Positions 10,582 through 19,694 of a stretch of DNA of 64,000 nt are shown in pieces (position 1 is the first letter of the stretch; each line of letters begins with the position of its first letter). This stretch comes from Clostridiales bacterium (GTDB lineage Bacteria; Bacillota; Clostridia; Christensenellales; Aristaeellaceae): positions 1 to 64,000 of the forward strand of contig SVGN01000001.1 of assembly GCA_015056315.1 (NCBI GenBank), given 5' to 3'. The notes beneath the pieces were generated by a model, which searched no databases, was not told the DNA's origin, and saw only the letters and a program-made list of their open reading frames with translations. The translations under genes and the position numbers were made by a program.

Positions 10582-11337
10582 ATGACTGATCTGAAGGTTT
10601 TGATCGCAGACGATGACGAAGGGATGCGGCTGGTGATCCGCAAGCTGGTGGGCAAGGTGGAGGGCTTTACCCTCTGTGCCGAAGCCTGCAACGGCCAGGA
10701 GGCGGTGGAGCTGGCAGAGCGCATCAAGCCCGATCTGGTATTTCTGGATGTGGAAATGCCCGTGATGAACGGCATCGATTGTGCCCGCAGCATTCTGGAT
10801 ATGGATCCTTCCACGGTCATCATCTTTGCAACGGCGCATGATGCCTACATGGGCGATGCCTTTGAGGTGTATGCCTTCGATTATCTGGTCAAACCCTTCA
10901 AGGTGGAGCGTGTGCTGCAGACGCTGGAGCGCGCCAAGACCCGGCTGCTGCGCCGTCATGGTGTGGTGGAGGAGAGCGATACCGCCGTTAAGCAGGTAAG
11001 AGCCGCCGAGGGCCGCATGATGCTGCACCACCGCAACGGCGTCAGCTTTATCGACCTGAAGGATATCCTTCTGGTGCAGCGCGAGGACCGTTCCACGGTG
11101 CTCTATACCACCGGCGACGAACGGTACGTGACCGGCGACAGCCTCTCCGAAATGGAAGAGCGGCTGCCCAAAGAGAGCTTCTTCCGCTGCCACAAGAGCT
11201 ACATCATCAACCTCAACCACATCAAGGATATCACCCCCTACGGGCGCTGGACCTATGTGGTGCGGCTGATGGGCACCAAGCATGATGCCCTCATTACCCA
11301 CGATAAGTACGATGAGCTGGAGCAGATGTTCCGCTGA
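10582..11337 (+). CDS. LytTR-family response regulator (REC + LytTR DNA-binding domain)
   Basis: LKVLIADDDEGMR, DLVFLDVEMPVMNG, YLVKPF; C-term FFRCHKSYIINLNHIKDI. Confidence 0.92.
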   Translation: MTDLKVLIADDDEGMRLVIRKLVGKVEGFTLCAEACNGQEAVELAERIKPDLVFLDVEMPVMNGIDCARSILDMDPSTVIIFATAHDAYMGDAFEVYAFDYLVKPFKVERVLQTLERAKTRLLRRHGVVEESDTAVKQVRAAEGRMMLHHRNGVSFIDLKDILLVQREDRSTVLYTTGDERYVTGDSLSEMEERLPKESFFRCHKSYIINLNHIKDITPYGRWTYVVRLMGTKHDALITHDKYDELEQMFR

Positions 11338-11376
11338 TACGGTCAGCCGGGAAACCTGCCGGTCGTATGGATACGC

Positions 11377-11422
11377 AAAGCCCCCTCCGGGCTGCCGAAA
11401 GGCGTGCCGGAGGGGGCTTTTG
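11377..11422. terminator. Bidirectional terminator between convergent genes
   Basis: AAAGCCCCCTCCGG ... CCGGAGGGGGCTTTT. Confidence 0.8.
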
Positions 11423-11434
11423 CTGTGGCAGCGG

Positions 11435-11956
11435 TCACAGCCGGATGTGGAACAGCTGATCGGTGGTGCCGTAGATGGTTTGGTACTCACCCAGCTTGAT
11501 AAAGCCGTATTTCTCGTACAGGCCCTTTTCGCCGCTCATGATATATACCGTCTGGTATCCAAGCGATGCAGCATAGCGCAGCGCCGCTTCGATCAGCTGC
11601 CCGGAGAGGCGCTGGCCCCGGCAGCGTTCGTCCACGAAAACGAAGCCGATGAAGGGGGAAAAGCCCATCTCCGGAGGCAGCTCATCGTGGGCGGTAAGAG
11701 TGCAGAAGCCCGCAGTCCCTTTTTCGTCTGCTGCAACGAATACCCGCTCCCAGCCAAGAAAATCGTTGAGTGCCATCTTATGGGCAAGGGCGGCTCCGGC
11801 CCGCCAGGAGCAATGCGCCGCGTAGGCGGCGGTCTCATCCCAAAGCGGGTCTCCCTGTTGTATGGTTTTGATCTCCAAGAGTGTCTTCCTCCCGCATAGG
11901 TGATTTTGCGGTACAAGCATAGCATACCGACGTGGTAAACACAAGAAATACGGCAT
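11435..11956 (-). CDS. GNAT family N-acetyltransferase
   Basis: GFVFVDERCRGQRLSGQLIEAALRYAASLGYQTVYIMSGEKGLYEKYGF; true start may be internal (LLEIKTIQQGD). Confidence 0.8.
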   Translation of the reverse strand: MPYFLCLPRRYAMLVPQNHLCGRKTLLEIKTIQQGDPLWDETAAYAAHCSWRAGAALAHKMALNDFLGWERVFVAADEKGTAGFCTLTAHDELPPEMGFSPFIGFVFVDERCRGQRLSGQLIEAALRYAASLGYQTVYIMSGEKGLYEKYGFIKLGEYQTIYGTTDQLFHIRL

Positions 11957-11994
11957 ACTTGCCCTTTCGGTGCTTGTTTTCCTCTCCTCGTTGG

Positions 11995-12023
11995 TTGCGT
12001 AAACGCCGAAAATGCGTTATACT
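11995..12023 (+). promoter_or_regulatory. Sigma-A type promoter for the darA-holB-yaaT operon
   Basis: TTGCGT-N17-TATACT. Confidence 0.6.
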
Positions 12024-12064
12024 GTACAAGGAACCCCATTGCTATTCAAGGGAGGAACCCGAGA

Positions 12065-12394
12065 ATGAAACTGATTATCGCTATCGTTCAGGATGAGGAC
12101 TCCAATCGCCTTGTTAACCAGTTGATGACCGAGGGCCTCGGCGTTACCAAGCTGGCCACTACCGGCGGCTTCCTGCGTGCGGGCAACACCACCCTGCTCA
12201 TCGGTGTGGATGAGGATCGCTTCCAGCAGGCAATGGATATCATCGAGCAGGTGTGCAAGAGCCGCAAGCAGATCGCTCCCGCACCCACCTCCATGGTCGG
12301 AATGCCCAGTGCCTATACTCCCTATCCCATCGAAGTGGTCGTCGGCGGCGCTACGGTATTCGTACTGACGGTCGACCAGTTCATCAAGCTGTAA
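12065..12394 (+). CDS. darA: Cyclic-di-AMP receptor DarA/PstA (YaaQ family)
   Basis: MKLIIAIVQDEDSNRLVNQLMTEGLGVTKLATTGGFLRAGNTTLLIGV; upstream of holB and yaaT as in Bacilli. Confidence 0.92.
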   Translation: MKLIIAIVQDEDSNRLVNQLMTEGLGVTKLATTGGFLRAGNTTLLIGVDEDRFQQAMDIIEQVCKSRKQIAPAPTSMVGMPSAYTPYPIEVVVGGATVFVLTVDQFIKL

Positions 12395-12413
12395 GCTTCA
12401 GAAAGGGAACATT

Positions 12414-13433
12414 TTGGAGAAGCAGACAAACAGCACGGCTCTGCCCGCAATGATGGCCTACGACCAGATCAATGCCGGGCTGCGGATCGTGCTGGAACAG
12501 TTCCGCCGTGGCGGAGCGAATCATGCGTATTTGCTCACGGGCGCGATGGGGCTTGGCAAGCGTACGTTTGCCAAGGTGCTTGCATGCGCCCTGTTTTGCA
12601 TGTCCGAAGATAAGCCCTGCGGCGTGTGCGATGCCTGCCGGAGGGTAATGAGCGGCAACGAGCCGGATGTACTGGAGGTCTACCCGGAGGCGGGCAAGCA
12701 GATCCCTGTGGATACCGTCCGTGAGGTGATCCGCACCGTGTCCCAGCATGCGTTCGGCACGGGGTACCGTGTGGTGCTCATCGAGCCGGTGGAGAAGATG
12801 AATGCCGCCGGTCAGAATGCGCTGCTCAAATCGCTGGAGGAGCCCTTGGCCAATGTGGTCTTTCTGCTGATGACCCACGAGCTGAGCGCCACGCTGGGCA
12901 CCATCGCCTCCCGCTGTGTACGCGTGAAAATGACGCCTTGGCCGGATCCTTTGCTGAAAACCGCACTGGCGGCAGAGGGTTACCCTGAGGAAAGCATCCG
13001 CCGGGTGCTGCCCCTCAGCGGCGGCAATATCGGCACGGCGCTCTCCCTGCTCAGCGAAGAGGGTGGAGACGCAGATGTACAGGCCTTTGTGGAGGCTGCG
13101 CTCTCGCTTACGAACGATGCGGCTGCGGTAGCGGTCAGCACCCGCCTGAAGGATGCCCGCGATAAAGCCGACAGGCTGCTCAATGCATTGGAGAGGGCCA
13201 TTCATCAAACACTGCTGGTAAAGACCGGCATGCTGGATGCAGCCAGCCTTCAGACATTGCCCGCAGCCTGGCAGGAGAATAGTAAAAAAGCAACCGTTAA
13301 CTCGCTGAATGCCATGCTGGAGGCCATTTTTCGTGCCCGCCGTATGCGGCTTGGGCAGGTGAACTGGCAATCCACCGTGGATCAGTTAATGATAAAACTA
13401 TTGGAGGAACAGACTATATGGCAGCAGTCGTAG
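12414..13433 (+). CDS. holB: DNA polymerase III subunit delta' (TTG start)
   Basis: HAYLLTGAMGLGKRTFAKVLACALFC, CGVCDACRRV, NAAGQNALLKSLEEP. Confidence 0.88.
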   Translation: MEKQTNSTALPAMMAYDQINAGLRIVLEQFRRGGANHAYLLTGAMGLGKRTFAKVLACALFCMSEDKPCGVCDACRRVMSGNEPDVLEVYPEAGKQIPVDTVREVIRTVSQHAFGTGYRVVLIEPVEKMNAAGQNALLKSLEEPLANVVFLLMTHELSATLGTIASRCVRVKMTPWPDPLLKTALAAEGYPEESIRRVLPLSGGNIGTALSLLSEEGGDADVQAFVEAALSLTNDAAAVAVSTRLKDARDKADRLLNALERAIHQTLLVKTGMLDAASLQTLPAAWQENSKKATVNSLNAMLEAIFRARRMRLGQVNWQSTVDQLMIKLLEEQTIWQQS

Positions 13434-14434
13434 GCGTTCGTTTCAAAAACGCCGGCAAGCTCTATTATTTTGACCCCGGTACCCTTTGGCCCATGGCCGG
13501 GGATTTTGTCATCGTGGAGACCGCCCGAGGTCTGGAATACGGGCAGGTGATCACCGGTGTGCGCGAGGTGGATGACGAGCTGATCGCTTCTCCCCTCAAG
13601 CCCGTGGTGCGCCTTGGCAACGATGAGGATGCCCGCCACGCAGAAGAAAACGAAAAGTTCGAGAAGGAGGCCTATCAGGTCTGCCAGAACAAGATCGAGG
13701 AGCATCAGCTGGAAATGAAGCTGGTGGGCGTGGAGCAGACCTTTGATAACACCAAGATCCTGTTCTACTTTACTGCCAACGGTCGTGTGGATTTCCGCGC
13801 TCTGGTCAAGGATCTGGCCTCCGTTTTCCGCACCCGCATCGAGCTGCGCCAGATCGGTGTACGCGATGAAGCCAAGATGCTGGGCGGTCTGGGCCCCTGC
13901 GGCCGTCCGCTGTGCTGCGGCACCTTCCTGGGCGACTTCCAGCCCGTCAGCATCAAGATGGCCAAGGAGCAGAACCTGTCTTTGAACCCCACCAAGATCT
14001 CCGGCGTGTGCGGCCGCCTGATGTGCTGCCTCAAGTATGAGCAGGACCACTACGAGGCCACCCGCAAGCGCATGCCCAAGATCGGCAAGGAGGTAGAGAC
14101 CCCCGAGGGCTATGGTTCCGTGGTGGATCTGAACATCCTTCGTGAGACCGTTACTGTTCGCATCTTCAAGGGCGATTCCTCCGAACTGAAGACCTTCCCT
14201 GTGGATGAGCTCAAGTGGAACCGCCCCGCTCCCCAGCCCGAGAAGGAGCCCAGCGGCGAAGGCAAGCCTGCCCGCCGCCGTGCCAACCGGGCCATGATCT
14301 CCAGCGGCGCAGAGGAAGCCGCTCCCGCCATGCCGGAGCCCTCTGCCGAAGAGGTGGAGGAGGCCATGGAGCCCGTCCGGCAGGATAACGACTGGCGGCG
14401 CGCCGTGGAGGAAGCGCTGAACAAGCTTTCATAA
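13418..14434 (+). CDS. yaaT: PSP1 domain protein, YaaT-like
   Basis: VVGVRFKNAGKLYYFDPG, LGPCGRPLCCGTFLGDFQPVSIKMAKEQNLSLNPTKISGVCGRLMCCLKYE. Confidence 0.93.
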   Translation: MAAVVGVRFKNAGKLYYFDPGTLWPMAGDFVIVETARGLEYGQVITGVREVDDELIASPLKPVVRLGNDEDARHAEENEKFEKEAYQVCQNKIEEHQLEMKLVGVEQTFDNTKILFYFTANGRVDFRALVKDLASVFRTRIELRQIGVRDEAKMLGGLGPCGRPLCCGTFLGDFQPVSIKMAKEQNLSLNPTKISGVCGRLMCCLKYEQDHYEATRKRMPKIGKEVETPEGYGSVVDLNILRETVTVRIFKGDSSELKTFPVDELKWNRPAPQPEKEPSGEGKPARRRANRAMISSGAEEAAPAMPEPSAEEVEEAMEPVRQDNDWRRAVEEALNKLS

Positions 14435-14491
14435 CCAACAGGCTTTATGCAGCCGGGCAGCGTGCCCGGCTGCATTGCCATAGCCCGGCAC

Positions 14492-14520
14492 TTGCGCCCG
14501 CCTGCCGCTTGTGCTACAAT
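14492..14520 (+). promoter_or_regulatory. Sigma-A type promoter for purC
   Basis: TTGCGC-N17-TACAAT. Confidence 0.55.
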
Positions 14521-14562
14521 GAGTCGAATCTTGATACATATTAACGCATGTGGGGGATACAC

Positions 14563-15291
14563 ATGGAAGACATTACCAAACTGATCGCCCAGGGCAAGGG
14601 CAAACGGCTGTATGCTACCGAAAACCCTAAGGAGGCCGTCGTCTACTACCGGGATGAGACCTTCGCATACCACGGCCTCAAGCGGGGCCGCATCATCGGC
14701 AAGGGCGAGATCAATAACCTGATCTGCGAGTATATGTTCACCCTGCTCACCGAGAAGGGCGTACCCAACCACTTTATCCGCCGGATCGATAACCGCTGCT
14801 CCTTGGTCAAACGGGTGGAGATCATTCCGGTAACGGTCAAGGTGCGCAACATCGTGGCAGGCAGCCTTGCCAAGCGGATCGGCCAGCCGGACGGCACCCG
14901 CCTGCGCAATACCGTTATCGAATACAACCTGAAGGATTCCGAGCAGGACGATCCTCTCGTCAACCTGACCCACATCACCGCGCTTGGTCTGGCCACGCCG
15001 GAGGAGATCCAGCGCATGGAAGAAATGAGCCTGATGGTCAACCAGATCGTGGGCGAATGCATGCGGGATATCAACATCGAGCTGATCGACTTCAAGCTGG
15101 AGTTTGGCCGCTTCGAGGGCCAGGTGCTCCTGGCGGACGAGGTATCGCCCGATACCTGCCGCTTCTGGGATGCCAAGACCCACGAGCCGCTGGATATCGA
15201 TCGCTTCCGCCGCGATCTGGGCGATGTGGAGGAGGCCTATCAGGAGATCCTGCACCGGCTTACCGGCAATGTGTTGAAGACCAACGACTAA
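14563..15291 (+). CDS. purC: Phosphoribosylaminoimidazole-succinocarboxamide synthase (SAICAR synthetase)
   Basis: GKGKRLYATENP, NHFIRRIDNR, VRNIVAGSLAKRIG, LADEVSPDTCRFWD. Confidence 0.95.
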   Translation: MEDITKLIAQGKGKRLYATENPKEAVVYYRDETFAYHGLKRGRIIGKGEINNLICEYMFTLLTEKGVPNHFIRRIDNRCSLVKRVEIIPVTVKVRNIVAGSLAKRIGQPDGTRLRNTVIEYNLKDSEQDDPLVNLTHITALGLATPEEIQRMEEMSLMVNQIVGECMRDINIELIDFKLEFGRFEGQVLLADEVSPDTCRFWDAKTHEPLDIDRFRRDLGDVEEAYQEILHRLTGNVLKTND

Positions 15292-15312
15292 CAAAGGTTT
15301 GGAGGCCTGCGT

Positions 15313-16338
15313 ATGTTCAGCGGAAAGACCCTTATGATCACCGGCGGCACCGGCTCCTTTGGCGAGGCTGTGCTGCGCCGTTTTCTGGATACGGATATCA
15401 AGGAGATCCGCATCTTCAGCCGCGACGAAAAAAAGCAGGATGATATGCGCCACCGCTACCGCAACGATAAGATCAAGTACTTTATCGGCGATGTGCGGGA
15501 TATCGGCAGCGTGCGCAATGCCATGTACGGCGTGGATTACCTCTTCCATGCCGCTGCCCTCAAGCAGGTGCCCTCCTGCGAGTTTTTCCCCATTGAGGCG
15601 GTAAAGACCAACATCCTGGGTACCGATAATGTGCTCACCGCCTGCATCGAAGCAGGGGTGCGCAAGGTCATCTGCCTCTCCACCGATAAGGCTGCTTACC
15701 CCATCAATGCCATGGGTGCCTCCAAGGCCATGATGGAGAAGGTGTTCGTGGCCAAGTCCCGTACCGTATCTGCCGATAAGACCCTCATCTGCGGCACCCG
15801 CTACGGCAACGTGATGTGCTCCCGCGGCTCCGTCATCCCGCTGTTCATCGATCAGATCAAGGCGGGCAAGCCCCTTACCGTTACTGACCCGGAGATGACC
15901 CGCTTCATCATGAGCCTGGAGGAGGCTGTGGAGCTGGTGCTCTTTGCCTTCCAGCATGCCCATACCGGCGATATCCTGGTCAAGAAGGCTCCCGCCTGCA
16001 CCATCGGCGTGCTGGCGCAAGCCGTAAAGGAGCTGTTCCGCTCCGATGCGCCTGTGCAGATCATCGGCATCCGCCACGGCGAAAAGATGTACGAGACCCT
16101 GCTCACCAACGAGGAATGTATGAGCGCTGTGGATATGGGCGATTTCTTCCGTGTGCCCGCCGATACCCGCGATCTCAACTACGATAAGTACGTCGTCAAG
16201 GGCGATACGGAACGCAATCTACTTACCGAGTTCAACTCATCCAACACCCGTCTCATGACCGTGGAGGAGGTAAAGGAGACGCTGCTCGGTCTGGAATATG
16301 TTCAGGAGGAACTGAAGAAGTGGGAGCAGAAAAACTGA
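15313..16338 (+). CDS. NDP-sugar 4,6-dehydratase / polysaccharide biosynthesis protein (CapD/CapE/FlaA1 type)
   Basis: GKTLMITGGTGSFGEAVLRRFL Rossmann, FHAAALKQVPSCEFFPIEAVKTNI, GTRYGNVMCSRGSVIPLF. Confidence 0.88.
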   Translation: MFSGKTLMITGGTGSFGEAVLRRFLDTDIKEIRIFSRDEKKQDDMRHRYRNDKIKYFIGDVRDIGSVRNAMYGVDYLFHAAALKQVPSCEFFPIEAVKTNILGTDNVLTACIEAGVRKVICLSTDKAAYPINAMGASKAMMEKVFVAKSRTVSADKTLICGTRYGNVMCSRGSVIPLFIDQIKAGKPLTVTDPEMTRFIMSLEEAVELVLFAFQHAHTGDILVKKAPACTIGVLAQAVKELFRSDAPVQIIGIRHGEKMYETLLTNEECMSAVDMGDFFRVPADTRDLNYDKYVVKGDTERNLLTEFNSSNTRLMTVEEVKETLLGLEYVQEELKKWEQKN

Positions 16339-17117
16339 TGCTTCTTACGGGGGAGACCGCGCTTTCGGGTGCGGTTCCTCTTTTTGATGGTTTGGAGGAT
16401 ACCCTCATCCAAACGGCTCTGGAGGGGGAAATGGGCAGCGTTTGGCGCTGTGCAGGCGATGGGCAGCCGGTGGCCGCCTTCTGCATGACCGGCGATTTCG
16501 TCTTTCCCGCAGGCGATGCAGAGGCCCCCGAAGCGCTTCTGCTGCTGGAAGGCCTCCGGGAGCAGTTGGATGGGCGGTTTGCCATCCTTACCCCGCCCAA
16601 TGAGCTGTGGAGCAGCCGGATCCGCCAGGTGTTCGGAGACCGGGCCAAGGCGGGGGAACGGTATGCCATCCATCGGCAAAAGGCATTCGATACGGAGAAG
16701 CTGACCGGCTTCGTAAGCCGTCTGCCGAAGGGTGTTACCCTTGAGCCCATCGCCGGACGGGTGTACGACCTGGTGATGGCGGAATGGTGGAGCCGGGATT
16801 TCTGCTCCTCCTTTCTTGGCAAAGAGGATTTCGCCCGCCGCGGTCTGGGCGTGGCGGCGTTGTACAACGGCGAATTGATCGGCGGCGCATCCTCCTACAT
16901 CTGCTTCCGCGGTGGCATAGAGCTGGAGGTGGATACCCGGGAGGATTGGCGGCGCAAAGGCATCGCCACCGCCTGCTGCGCAAGGCTGATCCTTACCTGC
17001 ATGGAAAAAGACCTTATCCCCGGCTGGGATGCCGCCAACCGGGAGTCGGTGGCGCTGGCGGAGAAGCTGGGCTACCGGGAGCGGGGCGCATACCCGGTCT
17101 GGTTTGTGAATGAATAA
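16338..17117 (+). CDS. GNAT family N-acetyltransferase
   Basis: C-terminal ELEVDTREDWRRKGIATACCARLILTCMEKDLIPGWDAANRESVALAEKLGYRERG. Confidence 0.8.
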   Translation: MLLTGETALSGAVPLFDGLEDTLIQTALEGEMGSVWRCAGDGQPVAAFCMTGDFVFPAGDAEAPEALLLLEGLREQLDGRFAILTPPNELWSSRIRQVFGDRAKAGERYAIHRQKAFDTEKLTGFVSRLPKGVTLEPIAGRVYDLVMAEWWSRDFCSSFLGKEDFARRGLGVAALYNGELIGGASSYICFRGGIELEVDTREDWRRKGIATACCARLILTCMEKDLIPGWDAANRESVALAEKLGYRERGAYPVWFVNE

Positions 17118-17301
17118 CGAAAAACAGAAGAAACATACCCTTTGCGCACCTCATAGCGGGGTGCGCAAAAAAATTGTCAAATTGTTCACACTTCGGCAGG
17201 AAAACAGGAAGGATATGTGGAATAGTTGGAATGGGGTTCAAATTGGTCTTTGTGCAAACAAAGAACCATGATTACCATATACCGATGGAAGGAGAAGGGA
17301 A

Positions 17302-18774
17302 ATGCAGAACTCTCAAAACCTTCAGAAGGCGCTGGAGCTCCGTCAGCAGATCATTGACGGCAACGAAAAGCGCCTCAAGGAACAGCGCGATGCCGGTAAG
17401 CTGACCGCCCGGGAACGCATTGCCAAGATGGCTGACGAAGGCAGCTTCGTGGAACTGTTCGCTCTGGTCAGCAAGGAGGATGAAGGCGCCGGTGTGGTTA
17501 CCGGCTACGCCACCATCGACCAGCGGCCCGTGTACATCTTTGCGCAGGACTTCACCGTTCACGGCGGTGCCATGGGCACCCTGCAGGCGCAGAAGATCGT
17601 CAAGCTGCTGGATATGGCCATGAAGACCGGCGCTCCCGTGCTGGCCATGATGGACAGCGCCGGTGTACGCATCGATGAAGGCGCTGCTGCCATGAGCGCT
17701 TACTCCGAGATCTACAACAAGATGGCCCGCCTCAGCGGCGTGTGCCCCATGGTGGCCCTGGTGCTGGGCCCCTGCATCGGCGGCGCTGCCCTCATCAGCC
17801 AGATGGCTGATGTTACCATCATGGCCGAAAAGGTCGGCCAGCTGATGGTGTTCGGCCCCCAGGTAATGGCGGCTATGAACGGCCTGCAGGTAAATGCCGA
17901 GGAAGTCGGCGGTGCCAAGCTGGCCGCTTCCATGGGCGCTTGCGCTCTGGTGGCTGCCGATGAGGAAGAGGCTCTGCTGAAAGCCCGTCAGGTGCTGGAT
18001 CTGCTGCCCGCCTCCAACCTGGAAGACAGCGACATCGTAGATACCGACGATATGAGCCGTCTCCTTCCCGAGATCGATGCCAACGATACCGATGCGCTCT
18101 TCACCGCCCTGTTCGACGGCGGCAACAAGCTGGAGCTGTACGCCGAGTACGAGCCCTCCGTGCGCGTTGCCCTGGGCCGTATGGGTGGCCGCACCGTTGG
18201 TGTGGTGGCTGCCTGCGGCAAGCTGAAGGCCGGTGCCCTCACCAAGGCTGCCCGCTTTGTGCGCTTCATGGATTGCTTCGGCATTCCCGTTGTCAGCCTG
18301 CTCAACACCAGCGGTGTTGAGGTAGAGAGCATCAAGCAGCAGGGCTGGCTGTTCAAGGCTCAGGCTCAGCTGCTCTACGCCTACGCCGAAGCCACCACCG
18401 CCAAGGTGACCGTGGTCACCGGCGATGCCATCGGTCAGGCTTATGTTGCCATGGGCGGCAAGGCCAATGCCGATGTTACCTACGCATGGCCCGGCGCTGT
18501 GATCTCTGCTCTTACCCCCGAGGCCGCCGTTGCCGTTCTCTACCGCAACGAAGTAAAGGCCGATACCGAGCTGACCGTTGAGGCTGCCCGCAGCAAGTAC
18601 GCTGCCCAGTATATCGACGATGTTGCCGGTGCTCTCTGCGCCGCCAAGGCCGGTATGGTAGACGATGTGATCCAGCCCGCCAACACCCGCGCCATGATCA
18701 TTTCCGCGCTGGAGATGCTGGCTTCCAAGCGTGATTCCAACCCGCCCAAGAAGCACGGCAATCTGCCGATGTAA
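17302..18774 (+). CDS. Acyl-CoA carboxyltransferase subunit (12S / methylmalonyl-CoA decarboxylase alpha type)
   Basis: RERIAKMADEGSFVE, DFTVHGGAMG, MDSAGVRIDEGA, GDAIGQAYVAMGGK, C-term KHGNLPM; followed by pump subunits. Confidence 0.88.
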   Translation: MQNSQNLQKALELRQQIIDGNEKRLKEQRDAGKLTARERIAKMADEGSFVELFALVSKEDEGAGVVTGYATIDQRPVYIFAQDFTVHGGAMGTLQAQKIVKLLDMAMKTGAPVLAMMDSAGVRIDEGAAAMSAYSEIYNKMARLSGVCPMVALVLGPCIGGAALISQMADVTIMAEKVGQLMVFGPQVMAAMNGLQVNAEEVGGAKLAASMGACALVAADEEEALLKARQVLDLLPASNLEDSDIVDTDDMSRLLPEIDANDTDALFTALFDGGNKLELYAEYEPSVRVALGRMGGRTVGVVAACGKLKAGALTKAARFVRFMDCFGIPVVSLLNTSGVEVESIKQQGWLFKAQAQLLYAYAEATTAKVTVVTGDAIGQAYVAMGGKANADVTYAWPGAVISALTPEAAVAVLYRNEVKADTELTVEAARSKYAAQYIDDVAGALCAAKAGMVDDVIQPANTRAMIISALEMLASKRDSNPPKKHGNLPM

Positions 18775-18795
18775 TACCGAAAGGAAGGTACATCG

Positions 18796-19182
18796 ATGGA
18801 AAACATTATCTTTGGTCTGGGCGTAGCGGCATTGGGCTTGATCACCGTTTTCGTCGGTTTGATCATTCTGATCCTGTTCCTGAAGCTGCTGGGCGCTGTT
18901 TCCAGCACCGGCAGCAAGGCTAAGAAGAAGGCGCCTGCCAAGGCAGCCCCTGCCAAGACCGCCGCCACCGATGAGGTGCCCGGCGAGGTACTGGCCGCCA
19001 TCACCGCTGCCCTTGCGATGAACAACGAAGCTGCTTCCGCCGAAGTGGTGGCTGCCATCAGTGCGGCGATCACCATGGTGATGGGCGGCGAGAAGTTCGT
19101 CGTACGCCACGTAAAGCGCATCCATAATGCTCCCGCCTGGAACCGCGCGGGGCGCGAAGAACAGGTTTACAGCCGTTTCTAA
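18796..19182 (+). CDS. OadG-family (gamma) subunit of Na+-pumping decarboxylase
   Basis: Single N-terminal TM, Ala/Lys-rich linker, IHNAPAWNRAGREEQVYSRF tail; between carboxyltransferase and BCCP. Confidence 0.85.
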   Translation: MENIIFGLGVAALGLITVFVGLIILILFLKLLGAVSSTGSKAKKKAPAKAAPAKTAATDEVPGEVLAAITAALAMNNEAASAEVVAAISAAITMVMGGEKFVVRHVKRIHNAPAWNRAGREEQVYSRF

Positions 19183-19232
19183 GGCATTCCCCAATAGACT
19201 AATCAATACAGATCATCAAGGAGGATCCTATC

Positions 19233-19649
19233 ATGCGTCAGTTCAATGTTACCGTTAATGGTGTTGTTTACTCTGTGGCCGTTGAAGAGGTGAACGGTGC
19301 TGTTGCTCCCGTTGCCGTGGCTCCCGTTGCCGCTCCCGTAGCCCCCGTTGCTGCTCCTGTTGCCGCTCCCGTGGCTGCCCCCGCTGCTGCTCCCGCTCCC
19401 GCCGCTGCTCCTGCTGCTGCCGCTCCCGTTGCCGGTGGCGAAAAGGTTACCGCTCCCATGCCCGGCACCGTGCTGGATGTGAAGGTGGCCGAGGGCGCTG
19501 CCGTTAAGAAGGGCGATATCGTTGTGATCCTCGAGGCCATGAAGATGGAGAACGAGATCCTCGCTCCCTGCGATGGCACCGTGAAGCAGATCGTTGCCGG
19601 CAAGGGCGCTTCCGTCAACAGCGGCGATGCTCTGATCGTTATCGGCTAA
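19233..19649 (+). CDS. Biotin carboxyl carrier protein
   Basis: Ala/Pro/Val linker then biotinyl domain with EAMKMEN. Confidence 0.95.
   Translation: MRQFNVTVNGVVYSVAVEEVNGAVAPVAVAPVAAPVAPVAAPVAAPVAAPAAAPAPAAAPAAAAPVAGGEKVTAPMPGTVLDVKVAEGAAVKKGDIVVILEAMKMENEILAPCDGTVKQIVAGKGASVNSGDALIVIG
19302..19440 (+). repeat. Ala-Pro-Val low-complexity linker repeat in the BCCP gene
   Basis: Encodes [45 protein letters not shown]; recurring GCTCCCGTTGCC units. Confidence 0.9.
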
Positions 19650-19694
19650 TCTCAGCCGCATTTCCAACATCCAAAGAAAGCGAGCTGAAAAAAT

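Noticed and set aside
8629-11490. 953-aa minus-strand ORF
   Set aside because: Antisense to nfeD-floA-LytTR genes that have strong family signatures and RBSs.
14448-14474. TGCAGCCGGGCA-GCG-TGCCCGGCTGCA hairpin as terminator of yaaT
   Set aside because: Strong stem but no T-run on the plus strand; may be a rho-dependent or weak terminator, so not listed as a feature.
19302-19440. Repeat as a mobile or regulatory element
   Set aside because: It encodes the flexible Ala/Pro/Val linker usual for biotin carrier proteins.
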